The notes beneath the pieces are model-generated. The model searched no databases, was not told the DNA's origin, and worked only from the letters and a program-made list of their open reading frames with translations. DNA of 64,000 nt from Pochonia chlamydosporia 170 (Eukaryota; Ascomycota; Sordariomycetes; Hypocreales; Clavicipitaceae). Location of the stretch: assembly GCF_001653235.2 (NCBI RefSeq), contig NW_019154045.1, positions 620,001 to 684,000 of the forward strand. Direction: 5' to 3'. The position numbers were made by a program, and so were the translations under genes. Below are positions 12,407 to 22,402 of the stretch, piece by piece. Each line of letters begins with the position of its first letter. Position 1 is the first letter of the stretch.

Positions 12407-12815
12407 CTCTAACTGTAATCAATCGCGGTTAGCTCGCAAGCGGGCGCGAGATCGGGAATATCAGAGACAATCACGGGCTAAGAGGAAGGACTATGTAACA
12501 TGGCTTGAGGCCGAGGTGCAAAAGCTTGAAAATAAACAAAATATCGATAATGTGATTTGGGAGTTGCGTCGACGCAACGCAGCAGTTGAGGCAGAGTTAG
12601 CTAGTCTTAAAGCTATTCTCGCCATCAACCGCACCGAATTCCCCCAGATGCCAAATACAGCCAATTCCAAATCATCGAACCTCTCCTTCAACGAAGCATC
12701 AACTCTGCAGGATATTCCACGATGTCTTAAGTCCTCAACTGCTGGGACAGGACACTTCAACGCCTCTTTCTTCCCATTTACACATGACGCCATGTCGTAC
12801 TACATGGTGACATGA
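12407..12815 (+). pseudogene. bZIP transcription factor fragment
   Basis: After a possible intron acceptor (TACAG at 12402-12406) the frame reads a bZIP basic region: ARKRARDREYQRQSRAKRK. A heptad-spaced coiled coil follows directly (WLEAEVQKLENKQ, IWELRRRNAAVEAELASLK). The fungal YQRxSRAKxK style of basic region is clear. The frame ends at 12815, about 60 residues after the zipper, without the C-terminal regulatory domain usual in this class. No ATG-containing upstream exon could be joined with confidence, and an in-frame stop lies at 12372. Most likely a truncated or decaying gene, or a short one whose first exon I could not find. Confidence 0.5.
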
Positions 12816-13400
12816 CGTCTAAATGTTCGCCAACCGACTATAGGTCTTGCGGTAATAACGATTGATCCGGGAAATATACCTCGACTGTATGCTAAGGGAT
12901 ATACGGCGTTTGCTAGGATTAATTCGGATGAAGCAAATTTTAACTAGTTATTAACGTATCGAAACTGAAATTAACAGAGAGAGTCAATTATTGGGAGGTA
13001 ATTAAATGCTGATAGATTTAGCGCAACTGTGTGACAAACTTTAAAAGAGGTGAGGTTTCAAAGTGGGGGTCAGAATGTTAATCCGGCACAGCACGCCTAG
13101 TGGCTTGATCGGCAGCGTGATCGGCAGTAAATTGTATCAGGATGCTGCATGCAGCCCAGTTGACAGATGTGCGCATGGGTAGCCACTCACTGTAGCCTAA
13201 AGGGCAAATTTCTCAGAATCTCAAGGGACCAACAGTAATAACTTGGGCATTTGTTCTAGGACAGTCACGAATATCCACATCTGCGAGTGGTCTGGGGTAG
13301 TTGTGAATAGCAAGTACCCAAAGTGATTTACTAATGTTTCGTACTGTATGTGTTTCTCGCTCTCTTCCTTTTCAGTCGCTCAACTAGCGCCAACTCAGCC
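12816..13400. other. Intergenic
   Basis: AT-leaning sequence without a recognised feature. Confidence 0.4.
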
Positions 13401-13658
13401 TCAATCGCCGCCTCGGTAAAAACTATCGCTATGGCAATAAACCGTATACTCTTTATCTCCCTTGTAACAACTGCAGCTTTTGGTATTGCACTCTTGTTTA
13501 CACTGGTACGTTACTCCTACCTGGGCACTAGTAGTTTTGGCTGGCAATGGTATCACAAGCTTCGTTTTCGGGTAACGCATATTGTGGCTCTCGACGTTTA
13601 AATCTGGCCTGCGATGTAGCCGGTTATTGACAAGTTTAAATTCACAAGCGGGCCCCAA
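13401..13658 (-). pseudogene. Cys-rich CXC/tesmin-like fragment, possibly transposon-derived
   Basis: The minus-strand frame contains TYQCKQECNTKSCSCYKGDK followed by YTVYCHSDS. This spacing (C-x3-C-x4-C-x-C...C-H) matches the Cys-rich CXC-like motifs found in some transposable-element and nuclear proteins of fungi. The rest of the 85-aa frame has no recognised domain and the ends are undefined. Probably a fragment of an old mobile element gene; low certainty. Confidence 0.3.
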
Positions 13659-14663
13659 ACATATACGTCATGTGGGAGCACCTTAGATTAGGAAAACAAG
13701 TTCAGCCTGCTGCTTGCTGAACAAGGTTTCCAGACCTTGTGTCCCCTCGACAGTACCACTCCGAGCCAACCCAATCCTCCGATGTGTATTGGGACTGCCA
13801 GCAACCGGTTCGACTCCTAAAGCAACCTCGATCTGACGGGAGGGGGTTTCATCAAGTGGGTCTTCTACGATGAACTTTCCCAAGTAGAGTAACTAGACAT
13901 CTAGCCCCTTGGCCTTGGCAAAATGAAGACTATCTGGAGTATAGTTTGCTAGCTGCCTTTCACCACGAGCCAGGACGCATAATCCAAATGATTTATCGCG
14001 TATTAAGGCATTATTTGTTTTCCCTCGCGCTTCACTGCTAAGATTTGTACGAGCAGTCGATGTGGTCACTATCACAATCGAAGAGCCAGCGCTTTGCCAC
14101 CGAGAAATTAGACTTAGCTTGAAGTGGTCGTCCGATGGTATTCTACCTAAGGTGTGCGTAGCTCCCTACCGCGGCTTAATAGATTGCGGATATTCTTTTG
14201 GAGAAGCATCATTTCTCACCAGGTATTGAGAAGACGTCAACGTATGCGTAGTTACCGGCAGCCTAACCGCTACTAGTTTTCCAAGTCTTTCGAATATATT
14301 TCACACCTCCGAGGCCGGTTTTAACTCCGGGAAATGAACTGTCGGTAACAAGCCTGTTGGTTTCCACGAAGAATTTGTACGTCGGCGATTGACCTCGGTT
14401 AATTGAGTCAGACGCCTTAGAGTCTATGCTACGATGGCGAGCCACCGCATCATCAGCCGACGGCCCGTGGTCCCAGCGGCAAATCCAAGCAGCGCAGTCC
14501 TGAATAAAGCGCAAAGTTTGCATCCGTCCAGTGCAGAAGTCTCCAAATCAGAGAATGTATAGCGATGGCTAACTCTCCAAGGGCGGTTGTGGGCGAAAGG
14601 CAAACGGGAGCATCTCTGCAGATCATCTCGACTGGATAAACAGTTAAAAGAAAAGAAAGGAGC
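13659..14663 (-). other. Region with small open frames, possible gene remnants
   Basis: Minus-strand frames at 14263-14523, 13893-14075 and 13683-13883 follow the Vps10-like fragment. The first contains FFVETNRLVTDSS and GGVKYIRKT, which could be eroded continuation of the Vps10-type beta-propeller, but the match is weak. The other two are unrecognised. Confidence 0.25.
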
Positions 14664-15206
14664 TCACCGACACCCTAACGTGTTACGCCAAAGATAACTA
14701 TTGGTTTTACAGCCATTGATAGTGTAGGTTGCCAGCTCGTTACATGACATACCCTCACAGTCCATTCCATTGAGAATGATTCGGCCAGGGTCGCGCGCAT
14801 GGAAGATCAGTATGTTATCGCTGAATTTGCTAGGCAGAGCTTTGGAATCAAATCTGGTCCATGTCTCGCCGCGGTCATCGGTTTGAAACTGAATCTTGGA
14901 GGCTGTAAGTATATACGCTCTTCTTCTGTCGAAAGGATGCATAATAAGGCGGAGAGCCTTGTTCATTGGCACATCTTTAATTTGTTGCCATGAGACGCCT
15001 GCATCTGCTAATCGGTAGAGGTTTCCTTTCGTTTCATCTTTAAACATAATAATGTCGCTGCCTCCGAAAAAGTTGATTAGGAAAGCGACATTCTCGAACC
15101 TGTTGACCGTCATCAACGGTTCCTCGGCAAGGACTGAGGACCATATTATGGACAACGGGAGGAACCATATGGCCACCACTCTGCTGAAGAATGCCATTGT
15201 TTTCAT
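14664..15206 (-). pseudogene. Truncated Vps10/sortilin-like protein, N-terminal fragment
   Basis: This 180-aa frame starts with a signal peptide (MAFFSRVVAIWFLPLSIIWSSVLA). It then reads typical Vps10 propeller sequence: SDIIMFKDETKGNLYRLADAG, ALRLIMHPFDRRRAYILT, DDRGETWTRFDSKALPS, ARDPGRIILNGMDCEG and YTINGCKT. Vps10 is the Golgi-to-vacuole sorting receptor, normally about 1,300-1,500 residues with two propellers, a Cys-rich 10CC module and a transmembrane tail. Only the first part of one propeller remains, and the frame stops at 14664. A GTGAGC donor-like site at its end leaves open a spliced continuation, but downstream sequence is poorly matched. Probably a duplicated fragment; the functional orthologue must be elsewhere. 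Confidence 0.6.
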
Positions 15207-16416
15207 CGTTGGATGAACCGCAATGGACTGTACGGAAGCAAAGTTGTGAAACGAAAAAGGAGCAGCAAGTGCGGTTGATCCTGCTGTGTTTGAGGCTCAA
15301 AGTCGCCTTCAGTCGGAACACAGCTAAAGCGTCTTGCAGTTGTTTATTATTAGGAGCTGGGGACTTGTTTGACTCAGAGGGGTATGGGTGCCTATATGTA
15401 GGAATTTTCAGCTGGGCACTGTGATGTTAAGAATCTCGTTATGCTATAACATCCCGGCTTGCGTTCTGCCCGGTTTTCTCGCGTCTGCATTCCGTTTAAG
15501 TCATGGCCGAAACAATTCTTTTATCTCGACCGTCGGCACCACGGTGTCACCTGAGGCCAAATAATGAGATGAGTAGACTACTATTGGATTAACCTGCCCC
15601 AGTCGCCAGTTTGTATTGGCGTTGTCCACCGGCTGACATCCTATACTTTTGAGGTAGGTACTTGTGCTAGATGTGCATCTTGCCCTGATACTCTGCAAAA
15701 GTTAAGTTTGGTTCTTTATAGCGCGGTCGTTGGATAAGTACACTCGAATTAGGATATTTAACGAATGTCCAAAGAATACGGACGGAATTCGGGAGACGTT
15801 GTTCTCTCTGCCGAATATAACTACAGCGCGTCGCCATTTTAGCTTCTATGATAGGAGGAAACCACGGCGTACCTCTTGGTCTGGTATGTATTGATTTAGG
15901 AACAGGCAGAGCGAAAAAGTCTGGTTTAACTAAGTTACCTAGGCACCCCAGCATATTTAGATTAGATGTCGTCCAGTGTGCACTCCCACCACCTTTGCTG
16001 CCGTTGCAATATGGGACGTCCAATCACAATCGCAAAAACTTGGAAGCCCCTGCCAAAGAGCACCACACCCGACTGCTCCCTGAATTAAGTCTACTAGACC
16101 TGTCGCAATGTTAACCCAAGAACAACACAATAATGCCGCTCAAATACAGTATGATTGGTTCACCAATGTCGATAATGAACAACACCGCGTAACGCTTCCA
16201 ACTGCGCTTCGTTGCCAGGATTTCTTGCTTTGGTGGTGGAAGGCTCTATTCCTAAGTACCAGGTTGGATGTGGCTGGTAATGCCTGGTCATAATATGATT
16301 TGGTCCGTCATGTGACTCGTCAGAAGCTGAAATATGTCAAACTGGCTGCATTTCATGCGACTTCGCCTGGTTCAATTCATTCAGTTCATATGCATATGCG
16401 CTCATACAGGTCCATA
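15207..16416. other. Intergenic with an unrecognised minus-strand frame
   Basis: A 118-aa minus-strand frame (15667-16023) has no family that I recognise. The plus-strand frame 15848-16114 overlaps it. Nothing else was supported. Confidence 0.3.
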
Positions 16417-17247
16417 ATGCGGCTCTTTTTCATCCGCCACGCCGAGTCTGTTAATAACGTCGCCAGCCAACATACTAATGTCATTAACTCGCCCCTAACG
16501 ACACATGGCGCCGTCCAGGCCCACCGCTTAGCGGATAGGCTAGCTAAAGACGCCGTGATTTCACATGTCTTCTCGTCTCCGCTGACGTGCTGCGTAAGGA
16601 CAGCGGAAGCTATTAGCGACGCTCAGAATAAGGTCCGGGGAAGGAGCTTGAACGCTATTCAACTCTGGGAGCTCCAGGGACGGGAAGATACTGAGAGCGG
16701 CCAAAAGAGCACCGATGCTCGTTCAAGCCGCCCCAAGGACCAGTTATCCATTGACAATTCAGATTGGATGCACGAAATGAGACTCAAGGCAAATTATTTC
16801 ACGGATAACTACCTTATTCCGCTCCTCTGTTGCGACGACGAAAACGAAATGGCTTGCGCAATTGTCACACAAGGCAACGAGCTAAATGTTCTCGCAAAGG
16901 CGTTCTTTGACAGAATTCCACGCGGCGACATCATTCTACCTCCAGATCCAGAGAAACAAGGTCTAATTATAGACTCTTCTCTAGTTGTATTCCCACCTTG
17001 GGCTATTACAGGCGTTCTCGACGTTATCGTCTCTCCTCGAAGCGATTCCACAGTTGTACAGCAGCCGACCCCGAAACTACCATTTCAAGCAGATATTAGG
17101 CGCGTTAATTGTAGATCTCACCTTGAAAAGTTGCAAAAGGCTCGCGGTGGAGTTGGTAGCGCGCCATTTGACGAGAAACAGCGCACAATACATAATTTCT
17201 TCACTCCCCTTCCACAGACACCTAGGCCAGACGATCTTAATAACTGA
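16417..17247 (+). CDS. Histidine-phosphatase (phosphoglycerate mutase-like) protein with PIP-box-like C-terminus
   Basis: A single-exon protein of 276 aa starting at the ATG directly before RLFFIRHAESVNN; an in-frame extension to 16300 exists but only precedes the domain. The RHA motif supplies the phospho-accepting His and Arg of the histidine phosphatase superfamily. SPLTTHGAVQAHRLADRL and VFSSPLTCCVRTAEAI are the usual following signatures. The second catalytic His, normally in a (V/I)xxHG motif, is replaced by Gln (AIVTQGNELNVLA), so activity may be reduced or lost. The last residues contain QRTIHNFF, matching the PCNA-interacting PIP-box consensus Q-x-x-I-x-x-F-F. It is the gene nearest upstream of the RiPP-like cluster, but about 2 kb separates them and I do not assign it to the cluster. 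Confidence 0.8.
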   Translation: MRLFFIRHAESVNNVASQHTNVINSPLTTHGAVQAHRLADRLAKDAVISHVFSSPLTCCVRTAEAISDAQNKVRGRSLNAIQLWELQGREDTESGQKSTDARSSRPKDQLSIDNSDWMHEMRLKANYFTDNYLIPLLCCDDENEMACAIVTQGNELNVLAKAFFDRIPRGDIILPPDPEKQGLIIDSSLVVFPPWAITGVLDVIVSPRSDSTVVQQPTPKLPFQADIRRVNCRSHLEKLQKARGGVGSAPFDEKQRTIHNFFTPLPQTPRPDDLNN

Positions 17248-18689
17248 GTTCCTATTTTGCAAGATGTACTATTTCACTGTTATTGCTAGGAAATAGCACT
17301 TTTAGACTATGGGTTGAAGAGCCTGTGGTTGTTGCCAAACTGCTTGCCCTCTGCCATCCCAATTATGTATCTCGCGTAAACATTTTGAACCGTTTCTAGG
17401 ACAAAGACTGCTCCCTGCAAGTAGTCTCTGGAAAATTCACTTTGCTAGGCAAGTTATGTCTTATATTCCTTACGATATCAGGTTAGCAAACGTGTCTTTT
17501 CTGCTCCCTAAAGATGCCAGAGCGGGATAGGTACATTTATGGGTTCTATAGACACATCATCTATCTACAAGGCACCTATTAGCATGTAAAGACTTAGCAA
17601 AATACATTGCTAATACAAGGCTTTATCTAATAAGAGCTCTAATTAATATAAGGTACAAGCAAAATCTTTAGATTGCTTCCTTTAGGTATACAAAAATATT
17701 TATATACTCTACCATGCTTTAGGTCTAAAATTCCGTATACCTGCTTTATAATGTTACCTACCATACAAATAACGCATATTTCTAGTTAGCTTTAGCTGCA
17801 AATAAGGATGCTAACGCTAAACTAAGGTCTCTAACGTAATCCCTAGTATTTATGTGAGGATAAGAGCAAGCTTACTTGGTAATATAAAGATAGGAATTTG
17901 GTTTTCCGTGGCATTTAGATTACATCTTTCCTCAAAGATAGCTGCTAAGAAATTAATAGCAGCTAGGTCTTTGTCACAAGCGAAGGGAAACGTGAGATTT
18001 TGCAGTTAAACTTAAGTGTATCTAATTTTATAACTCTCCCTGAAAGGCGTGGTGGATTCCATGTTGGTTAATTATGTCACATTTTATATAATAATTTAAA
18101 CGTGGCCATAAGAAATATCACTGAGCTCTGCGATTTGAGAATTAAGATCCAGGCTATTGGAACGAAGATCTAAGAGCTTAGATACTAAAGAGGAAGATTC
18201 AAGAGCAGAGAACCCAGAACTGATCCAACACCACAGTACCACTATGCGCTGACGTCCCTAGTGGATGGCAAGATCCTAGAAAAACTCCTGTGCAGGTGCA
18301 TGGTTTCTATAATGCATACGTCGGGTAGATCTGTTATAGTATGTGTGTCTATTTTCAGCGCAGCGGTGGTACAATTTTAGACCCTGCTTCCGTCAAGCGT
18401 TTGTTATGCCGTGCTATTCTTGGAGCGTGCGCTTTTCATCCACCACCACCTCCATAACCCCTCCTCCCAGCACAAAATTAAAATGAGAGGAATTTCTTTC
18501 AAAAATGAGCCTGTGTCAACATCGTGATTTCGCCTCCCCTTTTTTTTTGTTCCCGCATCGTGTTAAAGCCAGATATATCTAGGCAAATTTACTGCGGCAT
18601 TCATGGCGAATGATACCCGTGGGCGCCACCCGGGTGCGCTAGTCTATTTGGGCATCCAGGTGCCCATGTATCAGTCGCCGCCTCTTACA
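17248..18689. other. AT-rich intergenic, no gene seen
   Basis: AT-rich, TpA-rich sequence of the same character as the repeat tracts farther on. No reading frame is supported. Confidence 0.4.
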
Positions 18690-18806
18690 GATAAAGAGAG
18701 AAAAGATTCAAAAAAAAAAGGCGGGAGTTTAACAAGCTCTTAGGCTCCTAAGCTTAAACGCTATTAATCTTGCTTGCTAAGGCGGCTAGGCTTAGCGCGT
18801 TATAAC
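18690..18806 (+). repeat. Degenerate partial copy of LTR-like repeat family 1
   Basis: It shares the core 'aagctcttaggctcctaagc' and 'aatcttgcttgctaa' stretches with the copies at 31135, 50610, 56070 and 57955. The left end is lost; the right end resembles GCGTTATAA. Confidence 0.45.
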
Positions 18807-19239
18807 TAAAGTAAGCACAGGGTCAAGGTACTTGGGTTGATGCGGCAGAATCTCTAATACTTAACAGAAATAATTTAGGGGAATCAGGGACGTTGAAAGT
18901 TAGGCCCGGTTAATAGTTAGGCCCGGGTAGTAAAACCATCAGGCCCTTGTATTAATTCCCTTATAGAATTTGCGTGGCTAATTATTATGTGATTTCGCGG
19001 CTGATTTATAGTGTCCTGGTGCGGTTGGTACGCACGAAGGGCTTCCTTCGGACCGGTCGTTTCCGTGCTACTCTGCAGAGTCTACAGAAAGGGCTTGTTG
19101 GTTCTGCGTCGAAAAGATAATTTTGCAAGTTGCATCTTCGATCATTTATGCTATGCTAAAAAGACGAGCCTACGCCTAGAACTCACAAGACCAATAAACG
19201 GCAAGAGAGGCTTGACGGTTTAGTTGGTCATCATTCGTT

Positions 19240-20075
19240 ATGGCTGAGGTGCCAAATACCACAGAGTTGAATCACCAAGGCCAAAACGAAGACAAGCAGA
19301 CAAGGAAGAGGGAAAGAAACCGCCAGGCACAAAGAAACTACCGTATGGCACTGACCCTAAACCTGAAGTTCGACGCAACGAAAGAAATCTTACTTGTCAT
19401 AGGCTATAACCAGAAGAAGAAGATGAAAGCCCTGGAGGCCACTGTCGCTCAGTCCATGCGCCTTGCGGAATTACCATCCTCACTTCAGCCGCTGGCTACG
19501 CCTGCCCCATCAACATTTACAGACACGGGGGATGCTTATGTGTTGCAAGAGTCGATCTTGACGTTACATGAGCAGCAACAGCCAGAAAAATGTCAAACTC
19601 TGTGGATATCAGAATCAACCTGCACCGACGACCAGTCAAGTATGCAAGCCTTGGCAGGTCATACCCAATCAGTCCTTCACATTGCAGCTCGGAAAGAAAA
19701 TGTATCGCCTGCTTTTGGACCGCGGTGCCGATGTCAATTTACAAGATTGTGACGGCCGCACGGCGTTACATTTAGCAACAGAGCGTGGACTGGAGGCCAT
19801 GGTAAGGCTCTTATTAGAAAGAGGCACAGATACAAAGGCGGACTACAATGCTGGGCAAAGTCCTCTTTCCGATGCATCGATGGATATTGGAAATGGAGCG
19901 CTAGACTTGGCTCCCCTGAGCTTGCCGATAGACGTTAACTGCAAGGACTTTATGGGCCGTACAGCGCTTCATGTTGCGGTTGAAGGGGGATTCGAGTCCT
20001 TGGTTCATTTGCTTCTAGATCACGGAGCGAACATCTCTGCTTGATGCGATGGTGCCACCCCTGGGCTGCCAATGT
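19240..20075 (+). pseudogene. bANK-type regulator (bZIP basic region plus ankyrin repeats), frameshifted
   Basis: The first exon reads a bZIP-like basic region, RKRERNRQAQRNYR. A 60-nt GT-AG intron (19343-19402) splices it to YNQKKKMKALEATVAQ. No leucine zipper follows. Instead ankyrin repeats appear: SVLHIAARKENV, RLLLDRGADVNLQDCDGRTALHLA, MVRLLLERG, and DFMGRTALHVAVEGGFESLVHLLLDHGAN. This layout is that of the bANK family, whose known member ToxE regulates HC-toxin biosynthesis. The first ankyrin repeat is broken by a frame change near 19700-19710 with no intron to explain it. A TGA at 20042 interrupts the next repeat, whose start (CDGATP) is still readable beyond the stop. The gene therefore looks recently inactivated. 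It heads the RiPP-like cluster, next to the first UstYa gene. Confidence 0.7.
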
Positions 20076-20365
20076 AATCGACACCGGCGCTGGCTTGGCA
20101 TGGCTTGGCTGCTTCCCCTGCACCGTGTCGCCGACGGGAGGGGCTTGATTGCCGCGTCCGGGCCGACACATCGGGAAGGAAACACACCCTGGGGGGTTAC
20201 TATACCCATTACCATACCACGCATGCACAACGTAATATCTAGAGTGCATGAGGTGAGAGATCTGTAGTGACTTTTCGGGAAGTACTACTTAGATAGTTGC
20301 GTGGGCTCCTATATGTTATCCATTATCGTCTCATGGTATCCATTTTCCTCCCAAGCTTTCCCATC

Positions 20366-21162
20366 ATGCCTCCGTGGTTCACATCAAAGTACAATCCTTT
20401 GTCCTCGAAGCCGCCCGATGAGGACTGGCCAGAACATGCAAACGACGGTTATGCCGAAAAAGCTTTGAAACCTACTCGCATGCTGTGTTCTCTGCTCTCT
20501 ATGAAAGCCATTCTCGTCTCCTTAATAATGATTCTGCAATCTGGGATTATTATTCATCTTCACATTGTAGCATCTCGATGCCAAAGGGTTCAGCTTGACG
20601 TGCCAGAGACGTTTCGAGCTCAGTATGGAGGCGATTTCAGATATCAATCACTGGATCATGTATATGACAGTCTGTGGAATGAGACTGATAAATCTGTAAT
20701 CGAGATGAGCCCGGCAGGCATTGAGGATGGACACGAGGAAATTGGTGCAATAACCATGTGTGTATTTTAGCCAACGTGAGAGCTCAACGCGAACTAATTG
20801 TATAGGTTTCACCAGCTTCACTGTTTGGCATCAATACGCAAGGCACTGCAAGAGTCTGCAGAGGGAAAATACATTGGAATCGATTCGAGGGACGATAATC
20901 ATTGGCCACACTGCTTTGACTACCTAAGAAAAGTATGCCAGTCCCAGCACATGTTAAGCCAACCCTCTTCTAACTTGTTCAGGGTATATTGTGTTACGGA
21001 GATGATACCATCGAGCGTCAGGGTCATTATCCCAACGGCACTATCCAGAAGCCGATTTCTGGATTCCAGGATATGCGAACTTGTCGGGATGTGGCGCACA
21101 CATACAAACTAAGGTCAGAAAAATCAGTCTGGCTTCCTGCTAATCGCCCGCCGCCTAGCTGA
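20366..21162 (+). CDS. UstYa-family (DUF3328) oxidase 1
   Basis: Exons 20366-20757, 20806-20932 and 20983-21162 give 232 aa; introns are 48 and 50 nt. A further in-frame ATG at 20333 could be used. A single membrane segment lies at about residues 45-66 (AILVSLIMILQSGIIIHLHIVA), so this is a type II membrane protein with a lumenal catalytic part. Two conserved HxxHC motifs define the family: HQLHC at 133-137 and HWPHC at 163-167, the latter followed by FDYLRKGILCYGD. Members such as UstYa/UstYb carry out oxidative cyclisation of ribosomal peptides in ustiloxin-type pathways and act in some other fungal metabolite clusters. The gene lies between the bANK regulator and the minus-strand precursor gene at 22056, which makes that precursor its likely substrate (inference). 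Confidence 0.9.
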
Positions 21163-22055
21163 ATCATTCAGTTGTCATGTCAATTGAGCGGATCGGCGAG
21201 TGATTTACTGTGTAAGCTGTAGGAAACAAAGAGAAGCAATATTTACGACCATGAGATGACCAAACACTATTCTGCCCTACTAAAGGCTTTGTGTTTCTAG
21301 CTGTGCTCGTGTCAAATAGCTTTTGCTACACTTTTGATGGATGAAGAAGTGACTTATAAAATGGGACACAAGACCAGTGAAACTGCAGAGTTATAACATG
21401 TTAATTGTATTCAAGAATTGTTCGTGTTTCCTAAAACCACCAGACCTACTCCATCATGGATCGGTATCATCGCTAGGAACATCAATGCATCATCTGGTTT
21501 AATAGCGGAGGAATATTGTTCTTGAATTCTATCCGATTTTTCGAGGAACCTGACAGACAGTTGTGCCTGTAATTCCTCCCTGAAAATCCGGATATCTTAG
21601 ATGCCGTTAGACGTCACCTCGTTCTTATTGTGGCTGTTCCCAAACCCTCGAGACTTGCAACTACGAAACCACCTACTGAGTTCCAATTGATGCCAACGCT
21701 CTGAGTTGCTTACATTTAGCTTACCGAAAAAAAAAAAAAACCAATTGTGGATTGAAAATGTTATCTTGAGGGCCAAAGACAGTTTCAACCAAACTACTAC
21801 AAAACAAAGACACAGCACATAAGCTTGACAAAGGAATGTAGCACATGAGGTAGGAGGTAAGCACATCAGACGATGTTTTATCCCAAGGAAGCCACAAGAC
21901 TATATGTGGGTGAATACTACAAAGCTCACGTAAAAATCACGTAAGGGCAAAAGTAATAGCTTATAGCATTGTCATTTAGCAGTCATGTTTCAGTGGTCTA
22001 CGCCTGAGTTTGCTAGAGCTGTAGATGTGGCCTTGTAGTAACCAGAGTCTCAGAC
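21163..22055. other. Intergenic
   Basis: About 0.9 kb with a poly-A run near 21726-21739. No second precursor-like peptide was found on either strand. Confidence 0.4.
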
Positions 22056-22315
22056 CTAGCGGCCAGCATTGCCCCCGGTGCTCCAGGTGTCGTCTGCATT
22101 CTTCTTGTCAAGAATGTTTTCAAGAGCACGCTTTCCGGCATTACCCCCAGTACTCCAAGTGTCATCTGCATTCTTCTTGTCAAGAATGTTTCCTATGGGA
22201 AAATGCTTTAGTGCTGCTTGTTACTTGTCGACGACGTAGCAGCTAACTCACCAGCTGGTGCTGCCACGGCTGCGCCAAGGGCGGTGAGCACAATGTAGAT
22301 GGCAGAGACCTTCAT
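22056..22315 (-). CDS. Putative RiPP precursor peptide with two repeat units
   Basis: On the minus strand, exon 1 (22315-22252) and exon 2 (22192-22056) are joined across a 59-nt GTGAGT...CATAG intron with a CACTAAAG branch site. The product is 66 aa. Residues 1-19 are a signal peptide (MKVSAIYIVLTALGAAVAA). Then come two copies of NILDKKNADDTWSTGGNAG: the first is followed by Lys-Arg and the linker ALE, the second ends in Arg and the stop. Lys-Arg is a Kex2 site, and Lys-Lys inside each unit may be another, which would leave NADDTWSTGGNAG as the core. This architecture is that of dikaritin/Kex2-processed fungal RiPP precursors (UstA type). Two UstYa genes flank it. A TATATATTA box lies 79 nt upstream. 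The peptide matches no product known to me. Confidence 0.85.
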
Positions 22316-22393
22316 GGCGATTCAATTTTGGGTCAATAGAAAAGTTTTGAACTTGTCAATTTGGACCCGATGTATCACGAGTGAAGTACTGCC

Positions 22394-22402
22394 TAATATA
22401 TA
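22394..22402 (-). promoter_or_regulatory. TATA-like box of the RiPP precursor gene
   Basis: TATATATTA read on the minus strand, 79 nt before the precursor ATG at 22315. Confidence 0.45.

Noticed and set aside
22025..22246. Plus-strand frame with repeated HSSCQECF-like Cys-rich words
   Set aside because: It is the antisense shadow of the repeat exon of the RiPP precursor. The minus strand has a signal peptide, splice sites, a TATA box and only silent differences between repeats.
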